Assembly (NCBI GenBank): GCA_030916665.1
Contig: JAUPWC010000567.1
Location: 1-13,722, forward strand
DNA: 13,722 nt
From: Verrucomicrobiota bacterium
Lineage (GTDB): Bacteria; Verrucomicrobiota; Verrucomicrobiia; Opitutales; Opitutaceae
Reading direction: 5' to 3'
The translations under genes and the position numbers were made by a program. Shown here one piece after another: positions 1 to 7,622 of this stretch (within the stretch, counting starts at the first letter, position 1; each line of letters opens with the position of its first letter). The notes beneath the pieces were generated by a model. The model saw nothing but the letters and a program-made list of their open reading frames with translations. It was not told the DNA's origin and searched no databases.

Positions 1-791
1 GCCTCCGCCAGCAGGTCGGCGAAGCCGTGGCCGGCACCGGTCTTCGGATAGAGCACGAGCGGATAATCGGAGCCAAACAGCACCCGTCCCAGCGGACCTT
101 TTTTCCAGACCTCCGAGCCGTAGAGCAACGGCGAGGCGGCGGTGTCGAACCACACGTTGCGCAGGCCGACGGCGGCCTCCGCCCAGGCCAGGCCCCCACC
201 CCAGTGCGCGAGGATGAAGTTCGTTTTCGGAAAATCCTTCGCCATCGCGATGAAGTCCGCCAGCGGCGTCTCCACGCGCCCCGGGTAAGGCTTCGAGTCG
301 GGGTCGGTCACATGCAGGTTCACCGGCATGTCGAGTTGGGCGGCCAGCTCGAGGATCCGGTGCCAGATGGGCTCGTCGAGGGGCACATGCTGCGAGTGCG
401 GTGACAGCTCACCGATCCCGCAGAACCCGGCGTCCTTGGCGCGACGGATTTCGTCGAGCGCCTTGCGGTCGGCGTCGGGATGCACCGTGGCGAACGCCGC
501 GAACCGCGTCGGATACGCCTGCAGGCAGGAGGCGTAGAAGCGGTTGTGCTCAACGCAGGTCGCATGGCGCTCCCAATACCAGCCCATCAGCACGGCGCGG
601 CGGATGCCGGCGGCGTTCATGTCGAAGAGCAGCTGAGCCATCGTGGGAAACGCCTGCACCGGCGTGCCGTCCTTGCGCCTGCGGGTGCAAAGCTGCGCCC
701 AGTGCGCCTCGCCGTGCTCCGCCGCCCAGCCCGCCGGATCGCGGCTCACCGCGAGGGGATAAAGATGCACATGCGCGTCTATGCCATCCAC
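1..791 (-). CDS. Amidohydrolase family 2 metal-dependent hydrolase (3' end cut by window)
   Basis: The reverse strand is open for 263 codons to the left edge, so the C-terminus is missing. The protein begins MDGIDAHVHLYP, giving the HxH metal-binding pair (His7, His9). It continues with NLHVTDP (His160), LAHWGGG (His196) and LFGSDYP (Asp242), which is the ligand order of the Amidohydro_2 / COG2159 TIM-barrel family of decarboxylases and lactone hydrolases. No signal peptide is seen, so it is probably cytoplasmic. The frame is blocked upstream by the stop codon of the preceding gene. I chose the GTG at 789-791, which directly precedes the HxH motif, with a weak AGGA 11 nt upstream. It starts 48 nt after the secreted-protein gene on the same strand, so an operon is likely. 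The substrate cannot be told. A role in purine or ureide breakdown with guaD is possible but not shown. Confidence 0.85.
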   Translation of the reverse strand, partial: MDGIDAHVHLYPLAVSRDPAGWAAEHGEAHWAQLCTRRRKDGTPVQAFPTMAQLLFDMNAAGIRRAVLMGWYWERHATCVEHNRFYASCLQAYPTRFAAFATVHPDADRKALDEIRRAKDAGFCGIGELSPHSQHVPLDEPIWHRILELAAQLDMPVNLHVTDPDSKPYPGRVETPLADFIAMAKDFPKTNFILAHWGGGLAWAEAAVGLRNVWFDTAASPLLYGSEVWKKGPLGRVLFGSDYPLVLYPKTGAGHGFADLLAE

Positions 792-839
792 CCGAGCAGT
801 CTTCCTCAGCCCGTGATTCCCGGCAAGCGGGAAGCGGGC

Positions 840-2561
840 TCACGGCTTCAGCCGCAGCCGGTAGAGAAAACTCCAGTCGATCGTGGCGTTCTGGATCTTG
901 ATCAGCATCCGGTTCGGGCCCTGCCTGAGCTTCAGCGGCACCACGTCATCGTCCACACGGCTGGGGCGGCGGATCCACTTGTCGTGAACCAGTTCGCCGT
1001 TGAGCCAGATCTTGACACCGTCGTCGCTGCCCAGGCCCAGCCAAGCCTCGGTCGCGCGTGGCGACTCGAACTCGGTCCAGGCGTAGCCGACCACGTAGTC
1101 CTTGCCGATGCCGCTCTGCATGTTCACGAAGCCGTCCACACTGCGCACCTTTTCCCAGGTCAGCGTCGTCTCCTCATCGATCCTCTGCCGATCGCCCTCC
1201 CGCGGCCGCACGCTGTCCGCCCCGGCCTCCGCGAACCAGTCGGTGTTGAACGCGCTCATCTGCGCGCGGCGTGAAATTTTGCCCGTGTTTACCTCCAGTG
1301 AATTCAGAATGACCGTGCCGTCGGGCGTTTCCCCGATGATGGTCGAATCGAAATCCTGCTCGGACACCTTGATCGGCCGCAGGACGAGCCACTCGGGAAT
1401 CGTCACTGCCGGATAGCTGGTGCTGGCCAGCCAGGTGCGTTCGGCTTCGCGCACCGGGTCGGCGGGCGGCACCTCGAACACGTAATCAAGTTCGCCCGCC
1501 ACCGGCCGGCCGTGGTCGATCGCCGGCAAGACCGCGAGTTGCGCCAGGATATCCCTGATCGGGCCCGCGAGGTCGGCAGGTACGTCTTCCGGGCCCGAGA
1601 GCAACGTCGGGGTCACCTTTCCCTCCGCGGTCACCGCCAGCCGCGCACTGACGCGGCGCACCCCGTATTTGCGCAGCACGTCGGCGCGCAACGGAGTGCC
1701 GATCAGGAGAGGACCGGTGCTGGCCGAGGCAAATTCCAGCGGCCGGGTGGCGCGGAGATAGTGCAGCCGGTCGGTCCAGCCGGCCAGGTTGTCAGGATCT
1801 ATCAGCCACAGAAACTCGGCCACCTGATCCATGAAATCGCGCATCGCCTTGGCATCCGTGGCCGACTTGGCGTCCGCAATCGAAGCAGCGGCGAGCGGCA
1901 CGCCCTGGCGGGTGACGAGTACGACATTGGCCCCTTCCGCGTTCGGGACGAAGCGGCGCAGGGTCGAAATCGAACCCTGCCTCACCAAATCGGCCACCAG
2001 CCACGGCATGCCGGATTGCGTGGCGATGTTGCGATGCTGGCTTGGGTCGTGGCGCGCTCCGAGAAAGAGGCCCGACATCCGTCCCGGATACACGCGCTGC
2101 ATCCGCCGGTAGAACTCGTGAAAATTGCTGACGATGAACCAGCCCTCGCCGGAGTTGTGGGAGCCGGCGAGCACCAGCAGCAGTTCCGGCTCCGGTTCGC
2201 CCGACAGGTCGGCCGGCACGAGCTCGCGGTTTTCCACCCGCAGGACTTTGCCCGGCAGATCATGCGTGGTGGCGCCGGTCGCCTCCGCAAAGCGCTCCGC
2301 CCGCGGCTTGCCGGCGGCGAGCTCGGCGTAGATCCGGCGACAATCCTCCGCGGAAAACCCACGCAGCAGCACGCGCCGGCCGCTGCCCGAACTGGTGCGG
2401 AAGACGGCGAAGGGGCCGAGAATCTCGGTCGGCTCGCCCTTGAAGGTCGTGCCCTGCACGTCGGTCCAGACCGACACCTTGGCCTGCACCGGCGACCATC
2501 CCGCAAACAGGATGGCACAGACAGCCGCGAGCAGGGTGATCCGACGGTGACGAGACTCCAT
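840..2561 (-). CDS. Secreted multi-domain protein with SHD1-like N-terminus and C-terminal beta-sandwich module
   Basis: The protein has 573 residues. Residues 1-27 form a Sec signal peptide: basic start, hydrophobic LLAAVCAILFAGW, cleavage after VQA. Residues about 29-82 (VSVWTDVQGTTFKG, then RRVLLRGFSAEDCRRIY) resemble the SHD1-type domain common in secreted planctomycete and verrucomicrobial proteins. The central 380 residues match no family I can name. The last 110 or so residues contain LGLGSDDGVKIWLNGELVH, then DDDVVPLKLRQGPNRMLIKI, a pattern seen in beta-sandwich carbohydrate-binding-like modules attached to verrucomicrobial hydrolases. A GTG at 2642 would add 27 residues in front of the signal peptide, so I preferred the ATG. 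Its stop and the guaD stop are 82 nt and 48 nt from their neighbours, suggesting one minus-strand transcript. Its function is unknown. A periplasmic or surface sensing or binding role is inference. Confidence 0.8.
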   Translation of the reverse strand: MESRHRRITLLAAVCAILFAGWSPVQAKVSVWTDVQGTTFKGEPTEILGPFAVFRTSSGSGRRVLLRGFSAEDCRRIYAELAAGKPRAERFAEATGATTHDLPGKVLRVENRELVPADLSGEPEPELLLVLAGSHNSGEGWFIVSNFHEFYRRMQRVYPGRMSGLFLGARHDPSQHRNIATQSGMPWLVADLVRQGSISTLRRFVPNAEGANVVLVTRQGVPLAAASIADAKSATDAKAMRDFMDQVAEFLWLIDPDNLAGWTDRLHYLRATRPLEFASASTGPLLIGTPLRADVLRKYGVRRVSARLAVTAEGKVTPTLLSGPEDVPADLAGPIRDILAQLAVLPAIDHGRPVAGELDYVFEVPPADPVREAERTWLASTSYPAVTIPEWLVLRPIKVSEQDFDSTIIGETPDGTVILNSLEVNTGKISRRAQMSAFNTDWFAEAGADSVRPREGDRQRIDEETTLTWEKVRSVDGFVNMQSGIGKDYVVGYAWTEFESPRATEAWLGLGSDDGVKIWLNGELVHDKWIRRPSRVDDDVVPLKLRQGPNRMLIKIQNATIDWSFLYRLRLKP

Positions 2562-2642
2562 GGTGGCCGTTTTCTTGTATGCCCCTCCGTCCGCCAAAAA
2601 CAAGCGGAGATAGCGGCATAGGCACCCGAAAATGCCTGTCAC

Positions 2643-3113
2643 TCAGTAGCGCACCTTGTCGGGTTTGGCTGCCCAGGCCTTGAAGCCGGCCAACGCCTCT
2701 TCCCGCAGCAGCGGAGTCATCCGGATCGCCCGTTTTTCGGGAGGCAGCGGCACCTGCTGGTAGATGAAATCGTCGTCGAAACCGATGTCCGCGGCGTCCT
2801 GCCGCGTGTTGCCGTAGAACACCGTCGGGATGCGCGCCCAGTAGATCGCCGACAGGCACATCGGACACGGCTCGCAGCTCGTGTAGAGCTCGCAGTCGGT
2901 GAGCTGGAAGGTCTTCAGGTTGGTGCAGGCCTCGCGGATGGCCGTGACCTCGGCGTGAGCCGTCGGGTCGTTGGTCGAGGTCACGCAGTTTTGCCCGCGG
3001 CCGACAATCTGCCCGGCACGCACGACCACGCAGCCGAAGGGTCCGCCCCGCCCGCCCTGCATGCCTTCGTCGGCGAGACGGATGGCTTCGCGCATGAATG
3101 GGGCGTGGCTCAT
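2643..3113 (-). CDS. guaD: Guanine deaminase, cytidine-deaminase fold
   Basis: The protein has 156 residues and should convert guanine to xanthine and ammonia, the entry step from guanine into purine catabolism. The zinc site is complete: TAHAEVTA (His53 ligand, Glu55 proton shuttle) and TSCEPCPMC (Cys83 and Cys86 ligands). The wording GGPFG, TSTNDPTAHAEVTAIR, LYTSCEPCPMC and GFDDDFIY follows the Bacillus GuaD type more closely than TadA or cytosine deaminase, and the length is that of GuaD. The ATG at 3111-3113 gives this length. A TTG four codons upstream is possible but less likely. It is divergent from the malate synthase remnant and heads a minus-strand gene set. tRNA adenosine deaminase is the main alternative. 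The C-terminal part with FDDDFIY and the KVRY end argues for guanine deaminase. Confidence 0.88.
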   Translation of the reverse strand: MSHAPFMREAIRLADEGMQGGRGGPFGCVVVRAGQIVGRGQNCVTSTNDPTAHAEVTAIREACTNLKTFQLTDCELYTSCEPCPMCLSAIYWARIPTVFYGNTRQDAADIGFDDDFIYQQVPLPPEKRAIRMTPLLREEALAGFKAWAAKPDKVRY

Positions 3114-3221
3114 CGTGCCGCGCAACTAAGCAAAGCGGGGGGCATGTGGCGAGCATGCGATGGAACCCGCCCCGCTCTTGGGCTCGCGCCCGACATGCAT
3201 CCGGCTATGTTCGCGGCCAAC
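3114..3221. promoter_or_regulatory. Divergent intergenic region with interrupted dyad
   Basis: This 108-nt gap between divergent guaD and the malate synthase remnant must hold the guaD promoter, but no clear -35/-10 pair is visible. It contains an inverted repeat, AGCGGGG at 3134-3140 against CCCCGCT at 3170-3176, enclosing a shorter pair, GCATG at 3142-3146 and CATGC at 3154-3158. ATGTT and AACAT flank the remnant's start codon (3207-3223). These could be operator sites, or chance dyads in GC-rich DNA. Confidence 0.3.
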
Positions 3222-4361
3222 ATGAGTGCCCATCCCACGATCGGCGGCTTGGAGATCCTCGGCCCGATGCATCCGGGTTACGAGGCCCGAAGCCTGCGCC
3301 TTCGTCGCCGGTCTGCAGGATAAGTTCGGCCCGCGCCGCCGCGAGCTGCTCGCCAACTGCGTCGAACGCCAGCGGGCCATCGACGCCGGCCCGTATTACT
3401 ACCTGCCCAAGCTGGAGAGCACCTCGAAGCCCGGCTCTGGAACGACGTGTTCGTCCACGCCCAGGCCGCGCTCGGCCTCCCGCGTGGCACCATCCGTTGC
3501 ACGATGCTGATCGAGACCATCACCGGCGCCTTCAAGGCCGAGGAAATCCTCTACGAGCTGCGCGAACACGCCTCCGGCCTCAACTGCGGACGCTGGGACT
3601 ACATGTTCAGCATGGTGAAAAAGCTGCGCAACCGGCCCGGCTACCTGTTTCCCGACCGCACACTCATCACCATGGACGTGCCGTTCCTCAAGGCCTACGT
3701 CACCCACGTCATCAACGTCTGCCACCGCCACGGTGCCTACGCCATGGGCGGCATGGCCGCGCAGATTCCCATCCGCAACGACCCCGCCGCCAACGAGGCC
3801 GCCCTCGCCAAGGTCCGCGCCGACAAGCTCCGCGAGGTGAAGGCCGGCCACGACGGCACCTGGGTCGCCCACCCCGGCCTCGTGAAGACCGCCCTCGACG
3901 CCTTCGGCGAGCACATGAAGGGCCCCAATCAACTCGGCGTCATCCACGACGTGAAGATCACGGCCTCCGACCTCCTCGCCCCGCTCCACGGTCCTCTCAC
4001 CGAGCAGGGCGTGCGCTGGAATCTCCACGTCGGCGTCCGCTACCTCGAAGCCTGGCTCGGAGGCTCCGGCTCCGAGCCCATCCACCACCTCATGGAGGAT
4101 CTCGCGACCTCCGAAATTTCCCGCTCGCAGCTCTGGCAGTGGCTCAAGTTCGGCGCCAAGCTCGCCGACGGACGTCCCGTCACCGCCGAACTCTACGACC
4201 GGCTGCTCCCGCTCGAACTCGCCGCCATCCGCGCCGAATACTGCGACGAGCGCTACAACAGCGGCCGCTTCCCGGAAGCCGTCGAACTCTTCATGCGCAT
4301 GTCGAAAAGCCCCACCTTCGACGAGTTCCTGTCCCTGCCGGCGTATGAACTGTTACCGTGA
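3222..4361 (+). pseudogene. aceB: Malate synthase A remnant: internal deletion and two frameshifts
   Basis: Intact malate synthase A (about 530 residues) joins glyoxylate and acetyl-CoA to form malate. Here the N-terminus begins at ATG 3222 with GLEILGPMHPGYE. The frame then shifts near 3285 into PEACAFVAGLQDKFGPRRRELLA, consistent with loss of roughly 8-11 nt. At 3387-3392 IDAG runs straight into GPYYYLPKLES, skipping about 180 codons that should include the MADFED and HLPEKH regions. At 3420/3421 a single base is missing (LES should continue HLEARLWNDVF), shifting to the frame that is open to TGA 4359-4361. That last segment keeps RGTI, LIET, NCGRWDY, GGMAA, HDGTW, MEDLATSEISRSQLWQW and the usual end. 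The deleted part holds a conserved active-site arginine region, so activity is unlikely. A chimeric assembly is the alternative. Length and family residues are from memory of the E. coli enzyme. Confidence 0.88.
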
Positions 4362-4372
4362 GGAGATGATTA

Positions 4373-4443
4373 ACCACAAGGACACGAAGGCACAAAGTTC
4401 AAGCCCCATGCCTTTCTTTGTGTCTCTGTGTCTTGTATGTTCA
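4373..4443. repeat. Palindromic repeat R1, copy A (8-nt words)
   Basis: The left arm (4373-4397) reads as tandem 8-nt words CACAAGGA, CACGAAGG, CACAAAG. The right arm (4411-4443) is roughly their reverse complement: CTTTGTGT, CTCTGTGT, CTTGTATG. It fills most of the 96-nt gap between the malate synthase remnant and uraD and ends 14 nt before the uraD ATG. A second copy of the family is at 8799-8880. Confidence 0.85.
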
Positions 4444-4457
4444 CCGGTTTGACTTAA

Positions 4458-4976
4458 ATGCCTACCTCTCTGACCGAGCTGAATCAATCTGAGTGCGCCG
4501 CCTTCGTCGCGGCCCTCGGCTACTTGTTCGAGCACTCGCCCTGGGTCGCCGAGGAAACCTGGCCGCAGCGGCCTTTCGCCAGCGCCGACGCCCTGCACGC
4601 CGCGCTCTGCGCGACCATGCGCGCCGCGCCGCGCGAGCGGCAGCTCGCCCTCATCTGCGTCCACCCCGACCTCGCCGGACGCCTCGCGCAGCAGAAATAA
4701 CTCACCGCCGAATCCACCCGCGAGCAGGCCAGCGCCGGCCTCGACCAGCTGACCGACGCCGAGCTCGCCGCCTTCACCGCCCGCAACGAATCCGACAAGG
4801 CGAAATTCGGATTTCCCTTCATCATCTGCGCCCGGCTCAACGCCAAGGCCGCCATCCTCGACGCGATGAACACGCGCGTGAACCATGCCCCCGACACCGA
4901 GTTCGCCACCGCCCTCGGCGAAATCGAGAAAATAGCCCGCCTCCGCCTGGCCGACTTCTTGAAACCTGCTCAGTGA
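4458..4976 (+). pseudogene. uraD: OHCU decarboxylase with in-frame TAA at codon 81
   Basis: The intact enzyme decarboxylates 2-oxo-4-hydroxy-4-carboxy-5-ureidoimidazoline to S-allantoin, the last step of urate breakdown. The reading frame from ATG 4458 gives LTELNQSECAAFVAALGYLFEHSPWVAEE, then RPFASADALHAAL and LALICVHPDLAGRLAQQK. A TAA follows at 4698-4700. The same frame continues with no shift: LTAESTREQASAGLDQLTDAEL, then FGFPFIICARLNAKAAIL, EIEKIARLRLADFLKPAQ and TGA at 4974-4976. The total of 172 codons is the normal size for UraD, and both halves carry its conserved motifs, including the catalytic-histidine HPDL. One transversion (GAA to TAA) would explain the stop. As written it is a nonsense pseudogene. 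Suppression, or a base-call error, is possible. No internal start clearly rescues the second half. It follows the malate synthase remnant on the same strand. Confidence 0.9.
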
Positions 4977-5082
4977 AGTTTGCCGCCTCTTCCCCTCGCG
5001 CCGGAAAGTCAGCGGGGCAAATCGCGGAATTCATAAGCGTTCGAGACAGGGTTCGGAGACGCCGTCCTGCATTGGGACTGTT

Positions 5083-5150
5083 CGTATTAACCGGAATACG
5101 CCAACATCCTGCCGTTGGCACGGGTGCCAACCGCTTTGGTTGTCACCAAC
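5083..5150. promoter_or_regulatory. Cluster of three inverted repeats upstream of the MBL gene
   Basis: The 215-nt gap 4977-5191 holds no gene. It contains CGTATT(AACCGG)AATACG at 5083-5100, the perfect 18-nt dyad GTTGGCAC(GG)GTGCCAAC at 5114-5131, and TTGGT(TGTC)ACCAA at 5136-5149. The last two share the GTTGG / CCAAC core and sit 40-80 nt before the start codon, as operators often do. No U-tract follows, so a terminator is unlikely. No convincing -35/-10 pair was found. The regulator is unknown. Confidence 0.45.
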
Positions 5151-5191
5151 CCCGGACTTGCGAACGCCCGCCAGCCCGATTGCCTGACGGA

Positions 5192-6013
5192 ATGCCACGC
5201 ATTCCCCTGGAGGACAATTTCACCGACGTCATCGGCAAGGCCCAGCGCGGGCGTCAGCTCAGCGACGCCGCCCTGGCCGAACTGGCCAAGATCACCCCGG
5301 CCGAGCTCAAGGCCGTCAAGGCCGGCGAGATTCGCGAGCAGCCCCTGCGCGCCATCGCCACCGCCCTCGGCCTCGGCCGCACCAGCCTCCTTGCCCACGC
5401 CCGCAAGGAGTGGTATCCCGAACAGCCCCAGTTTCCCCGCGGCTTCGCCATATTCAACACCGTCCACGAGGACATGACGGTCAACGCCTACCTCATCTGG
5501 GACAAGAAGACCAGGCTCGCCGCCGCCTTCGACACCGGCGCCGATGCCACCAGCATCCTCGACACCATCGCCGCCGAGGGCCTCAGGCTCCGCTACATCT
5601 TCCTCACCCACACGCACGACGACCACGTCGCCGACCTGCCGAAGCTCGCCGCCACCGGTGCCGAAGTCTGGGCCAGCGAACTCGAACCCGCGCCCCTCGC
5701 CGGTGCGAAGACCTTCCAGGAAAACGCCCACTTCCACCTCGGCGAACTCTCCATCAAGACGCTCTTCACCTGGGGCCACTCCCCCGGTCAGACCAGCTAC
5801 TATGTCACCGGCCTCGCCTGGCCGCTCGCCATCGTCGGCGACTCCCTCTTCGCCAGCTCGATGGGTGGCGGCGTCGTCTCTTACGAAGCCCAATACCGCA
5901 ACAACAAGACCAAGCTCTTCAAGCTCCCGCAGGACACCGTCTTCGCCTGCGGCCACGGCCCCCTGACCACCCTCAAGCAGGAGCGGAAGCACAATCCCTT
6001 CTTCGCGGGATGA
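5192..6013 (+). CDS. Metallo-beta-lactamase-fold hydrolase with extra helical N-terminal domain
   Basis: The protein has 273 residues. All metal ligands of a two-metal glyoxalase II-like MBL domain are present: THTHDDH (His140, His142, Asp144, His145), WGHSPGQ (His196), VGDSLF (Asp217) and CGHGPL (His255). It therefore probably hydrolyses a thioester or related ester, with acyl-glutathione-type substrates possible. Residues about 8-70 precede the fold and form an Ala/Leu-rich helical segment (LSDAALAELAKITPAELKAV, then LRAIATALGLGRTSLLAHA). It reads like a helix-turn-helix XRE-type domain, although DNA binding is not proven. The ATG at 5192 is the first that keeps this domain. The open frame runs further upstream, but that part is arginine-rich shadow over uraD. 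No signal peptide is seen. Paired dyads upstream suggest regulation. A simple hydrolase with a dimerisation extension is the alternative. Confidence 0.88.
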   Translation: MPRIPLEDNFTDVIGKAQRGRQLSDAALAELAKITPAELKAVKAGEIREQPLRAIATALGLGRTSLLAHARKEWYPEQPQFPRGFAIFNTVHEDMTVNAYLIWDKKTRLAAAFDTGADATSILDTIAAEGLRLRYIFLTHTHDDHVADLPKLAATGAEVWASELEPAPLAGAKTFQENAHFHLGELSIKTLFTWGHSPGQTSYYVTGLAWPLAIVGDSLFASSMGGGVVSYEAQYRNNKTKLFKLPQDTVFACGHGPLTTLKQERKHNPFFAG

Positions 6014-6030
6014 GAAATTCCCCAGAGTTT

Positions 6031-6150
6031 TTTGCCACAAAAGGCCCAAAAAATCCAACGGCGAATGTGATTCTCAAGGCGCCTGTAGGCGCACGGAAGT
6101 TCAACCGCTGCGAGCAAAGCGCCTTCTCGTGCCTTTTTGTGGCCAAATTG
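6031..6150. repeat. Palindromic repeat R3, copy A
   Basis: The left arm (6031-6055) starts TTTGCCACAAAAGGCCC. The right arm (6119-6150) ends GCCTTTTTGTGGCCAAA, its approximate reverse complement, built of words about 10 nt long. A small hairpin, GCGCC(TGTA)GGCGC at 6079-6092, lies in the centre. The element occupies most of the 159-nt gap between the MBL and MFS genes and ends 22 nt before the MFS start. A half copy is at 9070-9100. Confidence 0.75.
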
Positions 6151-6172
6151 CCTCGGCCCCTGGCTTGATACC

Positions 6173-7534
6173 ATGACGGCCGCTCACGATCCCTACGCCG
6201 CGCTGCGCCACACGGGTTACCGACGCTACCTGATCGGCAACTTCCTGGCCAACATCGGGCGGCAGGCCTTCAACGTCGCGGCCGCCTGGCAGATCTACCA
6301 GTGGACCAACTCCGCCACGGCGCTCGGCCTTGTCGGTCTGGTCAACGTCGTGCCGCTCTTCGCCCTCGTCCTCCCCGCCGGCGTGCTCGCCGACCGCACC
6401 GACCGCCGCCTGATCATCATGCGGACGACCGCCGTCTCGACGCTCCTCTCGCTCGTCCTCGTCGGCGTCACGCACAACCACGCCTCGATCCCGCGCCTCG
6501 GCCTGCTCGAACACGCCAACAGCCTGCTCCACTCGGTCGCGCTCTTCTTCGAGCGCCACGCCGACCCCGCCACACTGCGCTTCGCCAACCCCGCGCTGCC
6601 GATCACCTACGCGATCCTGTTCACGCAAGCCTGCCTGCGCGTCCTCGCCGGACCTTCGCGCGGTTCCTTCGTGCCCTCGCTCGTGCCTCAGTCCGCGCTC
6701 AGCAACGCCATCACCTGGACCTCCAGCTCCTTCGAGCTCTCCACCGTGCTCGGCCCCGCCCTCGGCGGCCTGATCGTCGCGTTCACCAACTACTCGACCG
6801 TCTATGTGGTCGATGTCGTGGCCGGTGCGACCTTTGTGACGATGCTCACCGGCGTCCATCCCCTCGCGATCGCGCGCAAGCCCGCCGCCCCGCGCACCGG
6901 CATGTTCGCCGGGGTTAACTTCATGTGGCGCAACCCCAACGTGCTCGCCGCGATGTCGCTCGACCTCTTCGCGGTGATTCTTGGCGGCGTCACCGCCCTG
7001 CTGCCCATCTACGCCGACAAGATCCTGCACGTCGGCCCCGCCGGCCTCGGCTGGCTGCGCGCCGCCCCCGCCGCGGGCGCCATCGCGATGGCCATGTTCA
7101 CCGCCCACCGCCCCTCCGCCCGGCGCCCCGGCGTCATGATGCTGTGGTCCGTCGCCGGCTTTGGCGCCGCGCTCAGCCTGTTCAGCATTTCCACTACGTT
7201 CTGGCTCTCGCTGGTCGCGCTCTTCCTGAGTGGCTGCTTCGACAACTACAGCGTCGTCGTCCGCCACACCCTCGTGCAACTGCTCACGCCCGACAGCCTG
7301 CGCGGCCGTGTCACCGCCGTGAACCAGCTCTTCATCGGCTCCTCCAACGAGATTTCTTCCCTCCGCGCCGGCCTGATGGCCGCGCTCTTCGGCCCCGTGA
7401 TCGCCGCCGGCATCGGCGGCCTCGGCACGATCGCCGTCACCGCCCTCATCGCCTGGCTGGCCCCCTCTCTCCGCCAAGTCCCCCCGCTGCACGAACTGAA
7501 AACCGAAGCGGATGAGGAAGAGAAGCCGCTGTAA
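6173..7534 (+). CDS. MFS exporter, EntS/MFS_3-like
   Basis: The protein has 453 residues and is an inner-membrane major-facilitator transporter with about 10-12 hydrophobic helices. The N-terminus YAALRHTGYRRYLIGNFLA, then VAAAWQIYQWTNSATALGLVG, and the loop-2 motif GVLADRTDRR (residues 70-79) are typical of the EntS-like DHA3 group of drug and siderophore exporters. The second half repeats the topology (VLAAMSLDLFAVILGGVTALLP, then LRGRVTAVNQLFIGSSNE). The frame also allows an earlier start at 6137 that would lie inside repeat R3, so I chose ATG 6173, which gives the usual short cytoplasmic tail before helix 1. No Shine-Dalgarno is visible. The C-terminus is acidic (EADEEEKPL). It faces the AT-richer membrane-protein gene convergently, 88 nt apart. 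The substrate cannot be inferred. Confidence 0.9.
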   Translation: MTAAHDPYAALRHTGYRRYLIGNFLANIGRQAFNVAAAWQIYQWTNSATALGLVGLVNVVPLFALVLPAGVLADRTDRRLIIMRTTAVSTLLSLVLVGVTHNHASIPRLGLLEHANSLLHSVALFFERHADPATLRFANPALPITYAILFTQACLRVLAGPSRGSFVPSLVPQSALSNAITWTSSSFELSTVLGPALGGLIVAFTNYSTVYVVDVVAGATFVTMLTGVHPLAIARKPAAPRTGMFAGVNFMWRNPNVLAAMSLDLFAVILGGVTALLPIYADKILHVGPAGLGWLRAAPAAGAIAMAMFTAHRPSARRPGVMMLWSVAGFGAALSLFSISTTFWLSLVALFLSGCFDNYSVVVRHTLVQLLTPDSLRGRVTAVNQLFIGSSNEISSLRAGLMAALFGPVIAAGIGGLGTIAVTALIAWLAPSLRQVPPLHELKTEADEEEKPL

Positions 7535-7622
7535 GGAGCCACCAAGTGTGCCCGACCTTAAGTTCCATTCAGTCTACGTTGATTGCCTGGGACAATTCCG
7601 GGACTAGCTATTCGCCGTCACC

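Noticed and set aside
840..842. Readthrough fusion of the secreted protein with the amidohydrolase, which lie in the same frame
   Set aside because: The second protein has a natural start before its HxH motif and the 48-nt junction encodes no conserved residues.
1512..2621. Plus-strand open frame of 369 codons opposite the secreted protein
   Set aside because: It is arginine- and histidine-rich with no recognisable domain. The minus-strand frame has a signal peptide and domain motifs.
3447..4361. A complete short malate synthase gene starting at 3447
   Set aside because: It would lack the first half of the enzyme. Matching N-terminal sequence lies just upstream in other frames, which shows a broken longer gene.
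4493..5191. N-terminal extension of the MBL frame across uraD
   Set aside because: The extra 233 codons are arginine- and proline-rich and overlap the conserved uraD frame. The real start is at 5192.
6101..7492. Long minus-strand open frame of 463 codons opposite the MFS gene
   Set aside because: Its translation is glycine-, arginine- and acid-rich with no motifs and mirrors a well-conserved transporter. It is a composition shadow.
7535..7622. attR-like duplication of the tRNA-Cys 3' end next to the foreign gene
   Set aside because: No stretch matching the T arm or acceptor tail of the tRNA was found.
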